From assembly GCF_026745355.1 (NCBI RefSeq), contig NC_079206.1:43779342-43843341 (forward strand): a stretch of DNA of 64,000 nucleotides, written 5' to 3'. The notes beneath the pieces were generated by a model that was not told the DNA's origin, searched no databases, and saw only the letters and a program-made list of their open reading frames with translations. The DNA comes from Beta vulgaris subsp. vulgaris. Lineage: Eukaryota; Streptophyta; Magnoliopsida; Caryophyllales; Amaranthaceae. Made by a program: the position numbers and the translations under genes. Below, piece after piece: positions 11,476 to 24,700 of the stretch. Every line of letters starts with the position of its first letter. Within the stretch, counting starts at the first letter, position 1.

Positions 11476-11700
11476 TGTGCATAAGGGTCAACTTCAAAAG
11501 GTTATATCTCACAGCACACTTAATATTTTGGGAAGATTCAAGTTGGAGATGAAAATTTGGCTCAATAGCTTTCCCAACGCCTGATCAAAAGCTCGATTCC
11601 GATGAGAAACAAGTGAGATATGACCATTTAAAAATGAGCTGACGAGATGACAGTGTGTCGCGCGCACGGCCACACCTGTAATTTTGCTTGTGGCCGACCA

Positions 11701-11893
11701 CACGCAAGATACACTGTATGAGAATATACCACCAAAAGGATGGATTATTAAAAATTAACTCATAAGTAGGACTGTTTTAAGAAGACCACACGCAAGTGGT
11801 CGGCCACACGCAAGACGCGTTGTATGAGAATATACCACCAAAAGGATAAATTATTAAAAATTAACTCATAAGTGGGACTGTTTTAAGAAGACA
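11701..11893. repeat. 106-bp tandem duplication
   Basis: 11701-11806 and 11807-11893 share CACGCAAG...GTATGAGAATATACC through GGACTGTTTTAAGAAGAC with few differences. The junction carries GTGGTCGGCCAC, inverted relative to GTGGCCGACCAC at 11690-11701. Confidence 0.85.
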
Positions 11894-12219
11894 ACTAAAA
11901 GGTTGGATTATTAAAATCCAATTTTTCTAATATTTATAATATGTTTACATCAAATAGATACAACTATGTCAAGTCCATAATGAAAAAAACACACACTATC
12001 GCAATCCATTTGTTAACTAGTAAAATTCATATTAACCAATTCATATAAAGGTGTCAAAAGGGGTCGACACCAACCCATTTATTCTAGATCCAATTGATAC
12101 CTTATCGTAACAACTCTTGTCAATTCTACTGTCATCCCTAAATCCTAACTCTTGTTTTGATCCTTGTAAACAAACGCGCGGTAGATATTTTTAAGCTAAG
12201 GATAAGTCATAACTCATAA

Positions 12220-12671
12220 GAGCAACTCCAATGGTTGGGGTGAAGGACTTCTTAGCAATTAAAAAAAATATGGGGTAACTAGCTTAACCATTGGAGTAGG
12301 TTGCTGAATTTTTTTTTTTGCTTAGCAACTTGGCTGAAGTTAGCTAATTTGCCCAATCAAAAGATGTGGGGCCATGTTGATATTGTAGAGAGAGAAAAAA
12401 ACAAGTGTGAGTATCACATTTTTTGCTGAAGGCAGGAAATGGTAAGGTGATGTACACGCACACCTTTGGAATGCTGCAAATGCTCAATGAAAGCAAAAGG
12501 TAGGATGACCCACATGCAAAAAAAATTCATTGGAGGTGTTGTAGGACCTACTCAAGCTAAATGGAGTTTGGCTAAACCATTAGAGGTGTTTTGGCTTAAA
12601 GTATAATTAGCTAGATAAATCTAGGTGACACTTTAAGCCAAATTACATTTTGCTTACCATTGAAGTTGCTC
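12220..12671. mobile_element. PIF/Harbinger-type MITE upstream of the CCR4-like gene
   Basis: 452 bp with 16-bp terminal inverted repeats (GAGCAACTCCAATGGT left, GAGCAACTTCAATGGT right, read inward) and a TAA duplication on both sides (12217-12219, 12672-12674), as for PIF/Harbinger. No coding capacity. It ends about 105 bp before the start codon of the gene at 12777, so it probably lies in the promoter. Confidence 0.85.
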
Positions 12672-12776
12672 TAAGAGTATTGTTGTATTGGTGTTGCTTT
12701 TCCTGTATCTTTGGTGGCATGAAAACTTGTGCCATCTTATAAAACAGCAGCATTGAGCCATTGAGTATTTGAGTGA

Positions 12777-15700
12777 ATGAGTGCGGTGCGTTGGCCTTGC
12801 CCCTTAACTTTGTTTCACTCTACAAAACTGAATAACGTCCATTGCGCGAGTCAACCAGCGCTGAAGCTTGACATGGAAAGTCATTATTCCAAGATTTCTA
12901 AACACTCTCATCGAATTAAGAAAAAACGCAAAATTGTTTATGAAGAAGAGCAAAAAGCCCTAACCCTAGAACAATGCAATGTTTCAAGTTCCAAGCAGTT
13001 TAAATCAACTTCGTATCAGAGGCATACGAATCATAGAACCAAAAGGGATTCCAATAGTAGTCATTTTTATCGCAAGTGGAGTTACTCGGATTGTGATTCC
13101 TCTGCTTTTCGAGGTAGTGACAATGTTATGATCGCAAATTTATTAGATTTTTGTTGTGCATATGAGAATGTTTTGTGCTATGAATTTGGTGGGTTTAATG
13201 TTCTTTTTCTCTGACACATATTCTAATTTGTTGCTGTTTGTTTACTTATCAAATCATTCAGAGAAGAAATAGTGGGTTTGAACTTTGATGATTAGTAGAA
13301 AATATATGTGAAAATTTTAGATTATATGTAGAGGAGGGAGACGGAACATGGAAGAGTGAAAGCTATGTGATTTCTAGAGGAGAGTGAAGCAGTAATGTGG
13401 CTGAGACTTGAGAGGGAGGTTTTATTGACCAACATAGTGGCTTTCACTAAAACAATTTTGAGTTTTATAGGCCTTGGGACTGAGTTTCTTGCTTTTTAAC
13501 GTACTTAGTTTGCAACGAGTTTATTATGAAGACTATGATGGAACCTTTTGTGTTGTTAGGAATTGGAGATTTGGGGAGTTTCCAAGTGTCGCAGGTTGGA
13601 CACGACCCTAAGGTGGAAATTGGAATGGTGATTTGGAGAGTGTATGTATTATGTAACGTAGATTCATTGTTGAATTCAGCATATTAGACATTATAACGGC
13701 TAGCTATACCTAAGAGATATATGAAAACTAGAAGGAGGCATGTTAGGGTCCTATGTTGTGGACGTAGGCACTTGTGGGAACAAATTTATGATAATATCTA
13801 GAAGGCATGCTATAGTGGATGTGTTTAGTAGAGGTGGAACCTCATGTTCACCTGGACGGTGGAAATTTCTACCTATTAGATATCTCTTCTTGATGCACTT
13901 GTACTGAAATAAAGGGTGTTTGTAGAATCGAGGTGCACAATATGCCTTATTTGGTATTCTAACTCTAGTTCTATTCATGATCTATGCATTCATGTATGTC
14001 AAGTCCGTCGAAATTTCTTGAAGCTTGAAAATGCTTGATGTAGTGTGGACGGGCCTAGTGATGGATTCCAAAACTTTTTTGGCTTGCATTGTGTTTCAGG
14101 AGATTTCTGGAAGCTAACTGGTTTGAGGACTTTTAATTACTGTTATCTTTCCCATGCATGTGATATCACCTTTACTCCTTTAGTCTCTACTCAATCTTTG
14201 TGTCGAATATGACATGCATCAGATACATCAATAGTGCTGGAAGCACTGTGACCCAGCTGGATGTATGTGTCAGATTCAATGTGTATTTTAGATAGTCAGT
14301 TGGGGAAGCCTTACAGGTGCTGGAGTGGTAAATTTGCTGGCTGTAATGCTGTTGCACAGGGGAAAATTTCTGCTGCAGGTTTCCGTTTAGCTTCAGTGAG
14401 CTGTGGTGTTAGTAAGAAGTCATCAAGTAGGCATCTTCCATGACAGCTCGCTTGGCAGGCGATTACAAATGATGGTGGTAATAAAATTGAATTTTTTAGG
14501 GTGTTTGTTTTGTGGGTAATGGAGGAGGGATTGGGCGTTCTGATTTCAATTTCTCAAAAATCCTTGTTTGTTTATGGGGATTGGGAGTAGAAGGTGGGAA
14601 GGGGAATGAGAGTTTAAAGCTTGTACTCCCACCTCTCAGGTACCTAGGGGGTGGAGCCCGTAGAGGAAGGGATTTGAGACTTGAGTAAAATGACAAACAT
14701 GCCATTCATAAATAGAAAGGAGGAGGGTATTAGCAGATGTTTTTGTAATTCTGCTAGTTATTCACTATTGATTACCAATTTACCATCGCCAACCAAACAA
14801 GAAACCTGCAATAGTTTCATGAAATTGCCAATCACCAATTCACCTATCCCTATCCCACCTTACAGTCCCCAAACTCCCATGCCAATGTCCATGTTAAGTA
14901 AAGGTATGAATGTAAATTTAACTCTAAATCGACAATATCATGCCAAGGTCCATGGGATGTAGTATTAAACTCTATCCCCAAACATCTTACTTTTTTTTTA
15001 ATGAATTTCAATTATTAGTCAATAATTATGAAAAAAAGAGAGAATTCCGGGGTGGACAAGCTGAGCTCTTCTGTCTGATAGGTAGTTGTTGCTGGGAACT
15101 TACTCTAGGTTTCTCTCCCTTTTTTTTTTGGATTGGTTATAGAGTACAATATTAAGAAAGTACTACAAAGGGGTGTGGATTCTAGAAATAAGAGGGACTA
15201 CATTAAAAAAATCATGCTCCCTTGTCATTTACACGTCTCCTTTACTCCAAAAGTTTATAGGCTAAGTGAGAGGAGTATTACCCTTGCATCATTGTACGTG
15301 TATACTGCTATGCTCTTCTTCAAAATTAATATCGTGTAAATGTATATACAGATGTTCTATTTTGATTTGAATTCTGAATTGAGATGCCATTTGTTGGACT
15401 TTGGGCTCTGGTAACTGTTTTATTATCTTTTACTGGATTTTTGAAAATCTTTTACAGATAAGCTTGTCCTCGTATCGTACAATATTTTAGCTGTTGAAAA
15501 TGCATCAAAGCATCCTCATTTGTATCTTGAGGTCCCGTTCAAGTACATGGAATGGGACCACCGAAGAGCAGCTATATGCAAGGAGTTAACCCAGTATGAT
15601 CCTAGCATCTTATGTTTTCAGGCAAGTCCAGTGTTTCATGTTTCCTTCTCTGAGTATATGCTTTTTGTTACTTTTTGGGGATATGTTTCATGGTGGGATA

Positions 15701-18700
15701 AAGAAATTGTGGTTTCTGTTTTTTGAAGATGTCTTAGGGCCCGTTCGGTAAAACTGTGGTTTTCTTTTTTTGGTTTTTTGATTTTCAAAGTCATATGATA
15801 TATGTCCTATAATGAATAAAAAATTAGTTAAATTTATTGGGAACATGATGATTTTGAAAACTGACAACTGAAAAGTGAAAACCACTTTTTCTAGTTTCCA
15901 GTTTTTAGTTTTTAGTTTTTAGTTTAAAAAAAAAACGAAAACTGAAAACAAAAAACGATAACGAACGGGCCCTTAGCTTCTGGTTTTGCATGCTTAATAT
16001 GCTCACTTTTCCCCATTTCTTTTTAAGAAATTTATGCTCTTAAGAAGCTTGTGTCAACTTTTGGTATTCTTTTCAGGTGGTCTTCATTTGGACCTGTCAA
16101 AATATGGATGTCTTGATGTTGTAATCTTTACATGTGACTGCAGGAAGTTGATCGTTTTAGTGATTTACACGATGCCCTCCAACAAGATGGATTCAAAGGT
16201 GTATTAAAGGTATCAAAAGATTCTATGTTACTTTTCGTTAGTTCCTTTCAGAGTTTAAAGTAACGTTTTGACTAAATTTACATTCTTTTGTTGCTTTAGG
16301 CGCGCACGGGTGATGCTCAGGATGGATGTGCTATTTTTTGGAAAGATGAACGGTAATGATTTTCTATCTCCAGTCCACATATTATCATCAAAAGGAAAAA
16401 TGTTAGTAGGCATTAAAATGGGTGGTTTTTTCTTTTAGGTTTTCATCTAGTGTGACTATTGTTTCTACCCTTTGTGTAAAATTTTCCAAATGGTTATAGG
16501 CTTGTAGCAGATGGTTCTCTGCCTCATAGAGGTTATTTCCAGTATGTGAAGCTGAGTGGGAATTTTTTTGTTTGCTTCCTAATGGATTATGGAACTATGG
16601 CTGGAAAAATCTATCCTGTATGCTAGATGCTTGCACTTCTGCCCTCCAAGTTGTCACGCTTAGAGCCTCTGCTTCACATGGAGTTCTTTAGGGAATACAT
16701 GACAGGTTCTTTTCATGATCACGTGTTGAGGAATTGGAAAGTCTTGTGTAGGCTTCATAGTTGGAGACTTGGAGGATGGAATATTTTTTTGTTGAGAAAC
16801 CATGTCAAGTGCTGTTTTGTTGGGAGGTTTCAAGAAAAGGAATTGTTACGATCAATTCCCCTTCTTGGTGTTTGTTTAAAGTCTTATTCATTCTTTTGAC
16901 CCACTTTGCTTATTTCATTTTGCTCCTTCTTGGTTCCTCACTTCCTTGGGTTATGATTCCCAACTTTGGCTTTTGGATATCTCTATATAAAGCTATCATG
17001 ATCCGCACAGTAATCACTTACACCCCTTTCATTTTCTACAACCCTTTGGAGGGTAGCATGTTGTCCGTCTGTTGTTGGATGCTTTGGTTGGAGAAAAATG
17101 CCTATGGTATGTTGGAGCCATTTCTCTAATTGCAAGTTCTTGTGTGGTCTTGCCATTGTGGTTTGTCTCCTGGCATCTCTTTTGTTTTGTCCGGCTTTTT
17201 TAGTGATACTCCCTTGATTCATTTATAGTGTTTATAGCATGTACTTTTTCCACCTTGTCTTTAAAGGACCCTTTGTCTGTTTTGTCCTCCTTTCTTTTGT
17301 AAACTTCCTTATCCTAAGTTAGATCTTTGTCTTTATGCCGAAGAAGGGGTTTAGATCTTTGAATGGTACTGGAAAAAAGGTTTTCTTTAATAATGACTGA
17401 GAAGCAATGGCTTGAAAGAATTTCCATGAGATGTTTATTTTTTCATTAGGTACGCTTTTAATAATATTTTATGTCGCAGAGTATAAAATTTCCATGGAGG
17501 CCATTTTAGGTAACTGGTCTTACACATCTTCAAAGTTCTGTTCTTTATCTCAAATACGTAGCAGAAAGATTAGAGGTGGTAACACTAGACAATTAGCCCA
17601 TCGCTGATAAGAGCTATTTAGGCTTCAGCTTTAATTTATCTGAGAATCTTGTTTATTAGAATGATATATTCTTTCTGTTTCATTTTCCTTCTCTTACTTT
17701 GGTTTACCTTGTATCTAATGTTTCGCTGATGCTTTTTTCATGTTTTGCGTCAAGGTTTAAACTTCTGCATGAGGAAAACATTGAATTCCAGAGCTTTGGT
17801 CTGCGTAACAATGTTGCACAATTCTGTGTCCTCAAGGTATATTGATCCTATTATATACACAGTATGCTTTCTAGGTTCTTAGACATGAACATTGAATACT
17901 GTTGCAAATAGTGGGACTTTATGATATGTAATTGGGAATGTTGAATCAAGTTCATTGAACATTTTAAATCACTTCATTTTTGTTGTTCCTCTACCTCTTT
18001 TTTTCCTTTTTTGGAAAAAATTACCTTTTTTCTTTCATGAAAGTAAGATGATTCAGATTAAAAATGTATATGTAGATTATGCTTGGAACTTGTCCATAAA
18101 AAATAAAGCAACTTGTTTTTGGAAAAGTATGCTATGACTTGACAATTGACATTACTTGGAGCCTAGGACTGAATTTAAGAAACTGATTAAGCCCTTTCAA
18201 AAATTAAAATGAAACTGATTAATAAAATACGATGAACTTTTATTAACAATTTCTGGAAAACAGTAATATAAAGTGATAACTTCAAGCTTTTGGAGGCTTG
18301 AATCTCTCCCAAGAACTAACTATAACTATCAACAATAATTCCCTTACTTTCCTTCTCCACAATTTATTCTATATAGAGATTCTTCCCTACTAACTCCCTA
18401 CATTACTTCTCAAGCTATTCTTTACTAGCAAACCTAAAATGCCTCTCCCCCTTGCATCAGTTCACTACAAACTGCTGCGTATTTGTGACATCTGACTACA
18501 GCTACCTTTGCTTTCTGTTATTTGGTTTGACTATGTCTAATATGAACCATGCGTGGTATAGCCGTATAGGTTTGTGTACATTTTAATTTGGCACATTTAT
18601 TAAGAAATTATATAACTTTTCAAGGATTACATAAGAGGAGTAGGTATATTAATGGAGCATGTAAATTGGCTTGAGACTGACAGAGCAAATGCAAGAGTGG

Positions 18701-21700
18701 GGACTGGGGAACAGAGAGTAAGAAAGTGAACGATATGGTCGATAGAGACGATTTGGCATTATTGGAGAAGCCAATGCAAGACTGCAACTGGCTCTGCAAT
18801 ATGCTAACAGCTAATCAAATTGCCACCTTTAGTAGATAGATTTCTATCGTTTACATTGGTAAAGAACTGATATCTATTATATTAGGTCACTTGCTTTTGC
18901 TATTAGTAAGGCAAAGTTTTTTTCTTTCCCCGAGATGGAGTGAGGAAGATTTTCTGATATTATTGACTCTTGAGTTCCCTTTGTCATTACAAGTAACTGC
19001 TCCATTCAGGCTTCAGGCATAGGATTGTGAAGATGAGCCATTAAAATTGAGTTTCATTTATCTTGACAGAATAGTTTTCTTAGAGATAAGAATGTTCTTG
19101 TTGGTCTTAGGTTTGGGGCGGGGTTGGGGGTGGGGGCTGGGAAGATAGAATTGAATGAAGGCTGTTCCAATACATAACAACCATTGTGTAAAGGATTTAT
19201 AACTCGATATTTGGAATGCTGTTCACCTGCTTACGAGTGCAGGCTTTAAAATTATTGGCAGGGGGGTGGTGTGGGGGTTGGGCATAGAATTGAACGAAAA
19301 TATAACAACCATTGACTATTCCATAAAGGATATCCACTTTGTTCTCTGGACAGATGTTTTATTGTGATATTCACTTTCTTGGAATCATAGCAACATTCAT
19401 TATTGACTGTTATTTTAATTTTTTTATAAGTAATATAGAATTAGATTAGAAAGACACCTAGGGGATGTCACCCATTTACACAAGGTGAGCTAATGACAAA
19501 AAACTCAAGCCCTCGTGCTATCTTGGAGCATTTATCTACAATATAAGGAAAGTCGATTGATGCTCAATTACCAAAACTTGACTCCAGCTATACAAAATAC
19601 TCAAAAAGTCGAACTTGAAAGCTTCACAAGAGGAAGCTAAGCCCTCAAAAATCTGTTGGCTCCTATCTTTCCAATTGCGCCACCAAATTGCCTACGAGAT
19701 CATCTTCCAAACCTCTTAAAGTCAAATTTTTTTTTCATATATGCTACCACATCAGCGGTCAGCCAGTGTAATATATTACCAAAATCATGATGAATATACA
19801 AGTAACAAAAATTTACCTCATATTCTCATCACTATTAATAGAGTTGATGCCTGCCCACTGTAACATAATCTGCTAATCTCCTCGCGAATTGCGAACTGAA
19901 AAGCGAATTATGGTTGGTTTTGGGATATTTTTGGCCCATATTGGGCGAACTACGAATTGGAAAAATTACTCATACACTGGTCCTGCTCCATTGGAGAATC
20001 AGAATCTTAATCACTATGAATGTTAAAGAGTGTCTGTGACGACCCTACTGTAGAGGTCTGAATCCGAAGTCTTCTTGTAGTTAATTATAGCCCCGAGGAG
20101 GCGAGAACATACTTCTTCATCATTCTTCTTTTACCAGTTATGATATCCTTAGTAAGAGTACACATTATTTTTTATTATATTATTTAGTTTCCAAATATTA
20201 CTTCGATGATACTTTAGGAAGTTTCTTATTTCGAAGTTTGTTCTTTGCGCATTAGTCGAACCTTACAATTATGGTTTTCTTAGTTGTGGTATTCAATTAA
20301 ATATGAATTATTTGAGTTTTATGGGAATTCTCAGACTTCTATCAAATGTTTAGACTACCTCATTGTCTTACAAAATAACAGCATAAGATATTAAAACTAT
20401 ACTTCTAAGTATAATTATTTATAAAAAAAATATCTATCCGCCTCAACTGGCCAATTTATTGATTACTATTTCTCTATAAGCAGCCTGCTGTATGAGAACA
20501 GCTAGATTGAGAAGTAGTAAAGCCTGATCATCTGCCGGTATTGGTTGAGCGACCAACACTGGATAGCAGTTGGAAGCATGAATTTATTTAATATTGTTCA
20601 ACTGGTCAAATTGCTTTGAAAATGGACCAATTTAGAGTTTAAAGTGCCAAGAACATGATATTGAAGCCTAGTGATGGAATTTTGAATACTTAACTATGTG
20701 GGTTCTGTTCCTGGACCCAGATGCAAAAGAAGTAGTGGGAAGAGTATGCTTTGTTTCCTGTTCAAGATTCAAAAATCTTCATCTGTTCTATTTGATGTGT
20801 TCTTGGGTGTTTATCTGAAATATTTGAATTGTTTTTAGACTTCAATCATATTTTCTCCTTTTTCCTAATTGAAAGTGACAGCTGGTGGCAGAGTTTAGAT
20901 TTCAGAAGCTTATGGGTCACTTGTATGTAGTGAAAGACTTGAGTAAAGGACACAAGTAAGCTGTTGTTATTCTCCCTCCTCCCCCTTCCAATACATATCG
21001 TGTGCCTCGAATGGGAGAGAAGGTGGGGGGAGGGAGGTGGGGGTAGTCTTTGCTCAACAGCCATTCTAGGTCTTTAATTTTTTGCATTCTTCCATATGCT
21101 GTTGTGGCTCCAAATTTAAAGTTGTTGTGCCAGACAGCATTTTCATTATCTCGTGGTGATTCTACAGAAAGGAAGAAGAAGAACTCATATCTCGATTGAT
21201 AGGATGACCGTATGTTTGTTGATCTTTTGTCACAGATGAACGATGATCAATTGAATTCTGATCCAGCATTGTCAATGTCAACGTAAGTCTTGTATGTATT
21301 GATCAAGTAGACTCTCGGAAGTTCTATGGGTTTAAGTGCAGGTGGTACCATGGTAGAAATGATGTGAGCTAAGGGATTTTGTAATAAGATTGAAGTTTGT
21401 GCTTACTAGACCTATGGAGTTTTTCAAAAACATGATCTCTGAAAACAAATCCGTTCTGCTCTTCAGTGGGAAAATATTTTATGCAGAAACCATTACCCAC
21501 CTTGATGGGTCCTTTTCTGGATTGTTTCGCCTGAGATTGGGAGGCAATGGATATCGTGTGTAGGGTGAGAATGATTCACCAGTGTGGAAGAAAATATTGA
21601 TTTAGAAATTCTTAATAGTGGAGGTTCTTTTAATGTACAGTATATATGATTATAATATTTTTCTCATAAAAGAACATTTTGGGAGAGGTTAGAAATATAA

Positions 21701-24700
21701 TATGTTTTTTGCTTATGCTATTTACTACTCAACACAAATGATATTTTCGATTCTCTGCAGCTATACTTTTGGCAATAAATGGTGTCTCCTGTAGTGTAAG
21801 GTTGAGCATATATTACTCTCTCCATTATCTTTCAGAATTCTCGTTATAAGATCTGGGTACTGTTGTTAGCATGTTATTTATTGGAAAGAAAATTTTGAAG
21901 CCTTGATAAATACTCCAGCACACTTTTTCTCCCAACTTTAAGACTGATTTTTTTTTCTCCCAACTATAAGACTGACTCTTGGAAGCCACAGGAAATAATG
22001 CTCTCTTAGTCAGGCAAGTCAACCCAGGAGTCTGCTATTCTCTTCCTTCTATGCACCAAAAAAGTCTGTCACTCCTGTAATCCTGTGATGCTGTGAAAAA
22101 CCTACTTCGGGAGATGATAAAGTTTGCCACTTCAGTACTTTTCCTTCCCGTGCCAATTGTAATGACATCTATGGAAAAAAAGTCTTTTGTTGCTGACAGC
22201 TGTTCACCTAAAATCATGTCTCATCTAACATAATATTTTGCTTAAGCAAACTAACACCACAATATTTGTAGTTCCCATGAAAATTACAAGTCTTGTTTTT
22301 AAGGGAAATCTGAGGAAGGCTGGCTGAAAAATGTATTTAGGACTATTTGCTTTCATGTAGTCACACAGACACACTTCTTTTTCTTTTTTCAATGAGTTTG
22401 CCAGTGAATTGTTTCACTGTTTGGCCACATATAGGAGTCTGGTAGTCGGAAATATACATGTTCTTTTCAACCCAAATCGAGGAGATATCAAGCTAGGACA
22501 GGTACTTTTTTAAGCTTGTAGTTTATGTGAAATAGTTGCTTCCGGCTTTAAAAGTATACTTCTAAAAGATTTGTTTTTATCGGTCCTAAAGTCATCATTA
22601 ACATACCCTTCTAATAAAATGTTCTAGATACGTCTGTTCCTGGAGAAGGCCCACAGATTATCTGAGGAATGGGGTGGAATCCCTGTTGTGCTTGCTGGTG
22701 ATTATAACAGTGTTCCTCAGGTAGTACTGCTATTTCAGTTTCAAAAGTTGGTTGAGTTTCACAACTCGTTGTCTAATAGAGCCTTTGTGCTTCCAGAGTG
22801 CTTTATATGAATATGTATCCTCCGCAAAGGTAAGCAACAGTCTTTCATGATTAACTATTTTTAATTGGTACTTATTTGCAATTTCCTGACAGAGGGGTTG
22901 ACTTTTGGTATTTTACAGTTGGATATCTTACAACATGACAGAAAAAGAATTTGTGGTCAGATTGAGACGCCACTGCGTCACAATTCTCTATTTAAGCAGC
23001 CATTCAGGTATTTCTAATGTCTTCATGAGGTGTTGATGGACTTGAATGTTGCATTAAAGATTGTCCACTCTCTCTCCTCATCCCCCCACACCTCTTTCAT
23101 ATAAAGATTGTCCTCATCCCAAACTCCCAATACATAACCTCCTAGGTAATAGATGTCCTTTTTTCTAATTTTTGTTTGACACCTGCCCTTATTTGAAGGT
23201 CTCAGGCTAGTAGAATAAAGAATAATCCTGTCAAGAACATCTTGGACTCGGTTTCCATCTCTCAATAAGTCTAGTGGTAGGTCAGGAATGCTTCCTATAC
23301 AGGCAGCCTTGTTTTTACCGACGATTTCATTCGTGATGAACTCTATCTGCAAGCTTGATTCGTTGCACAGCAGTAGACGTACAAGGTGAAGATGTTTGTT
23401 GAAATATGAAAAAATTATCAGGGATATGCCGGCGAGATCAATCATAGGGATGATTGTTTGGACATATTTTTATGTTTAGGCTAATAAGACAATATTATAT
23501 GTTATATGTTATGTCTGTTGTCTACTGGTCTTTTAGGTTTTGATTATTAGTGATTCATTACTTTATGATTGATCACCAAGTTAAGATTGTGAGACTCACT
23601 CGTAATGTGTAAAACAATATTTTGATTGTCCTTGGTTGTTTGTCATCAACATTTAGAATGATATCAATGATTGTTTTTTGTTTTTTTTTTTGGTTAAATT
23701 CTACCATGTGAGGGATAAAATTGAAATAGTCAATAAGGAGAAACCAATATGAGAAACATGTAAAGTGTATGGCTAACCGAATAATGGAGACACCGGAAGA
23801 GAACGGGCCTTGAGCAGGCTACCATGAAACCTAAAACTTCGTAGATTAATTGTTTCAATTCTTAGAGAATCACCAATGGCTTGGTTGGTCTTGGTTGGTC
23901 TTTTAGTTTTTTTTTTTTTCTTTCTCTCTCCTTTCCTCCTTACACCTCACATCCCACTAAAACTCCTACCCACTCATTTTTTTTTCTCACAATGGTTTGC
24001 TGGGTCTTACTTGGTTTTTCTATTTCTCTTTCCTACTTTTACCAAACCCACAATATTCTCTCTCTTCTTCAATGTTTATTTTTATATGAAATAGATGATT
24101 TAAATTAATAAAAGCTAATTAGATTACGTTAAATTAATTACGACAAATTAAATTACGTTACAAGCTAATTAGCTAATTAGCTTACGTTAAATTAAATTAG
24201 CTAATCAGCTTACTTTAAATTAAATTACGTTAACTTGACATTATAAATTAAAAAAACGAACACATTACATAAGATAGATAATTTAAAACATACAAATACA
24301 TGATAGATTTATACATAAAGATAGATAATTTAAAACACACAAATACATGAACATTCTTTGCAATTCCGAATCTTGTAGTACACTTGGATCGATTTGGAAA
24401 TTATTTTGGGAATTTTGTGGGTGGGTTGGATTAGTTTTGGAGTAATTAGGATTATTTGAATCTATAATATTGGCTTAGTATAAGTAATATTCCCTCCGTT
24501 TCCTAAAGATCTTCCCTCTTTCCGTTTAAGGGTGTTTCCAAAAGATCTTCCCTCTTTTGCTTTATTCCTTATTTGGCAAAACAAATTTCCCTATTTACCC
24601 TCTCATGTCACTATCATATGGTCCACCATTACATTATTAATTCAATTTTACTTCCTTTCTCTCTCCTACTTTAACCCTTTTTTATTTGTTTATTTATCTT

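Noticed and set aside
16500..17129. Possible extra exon(s) in intron 4
   Set aside because: Joining 16352 to 17755 gives the uninterrupted family alignment and the correct phase; no splice pair here adds family-like residues.
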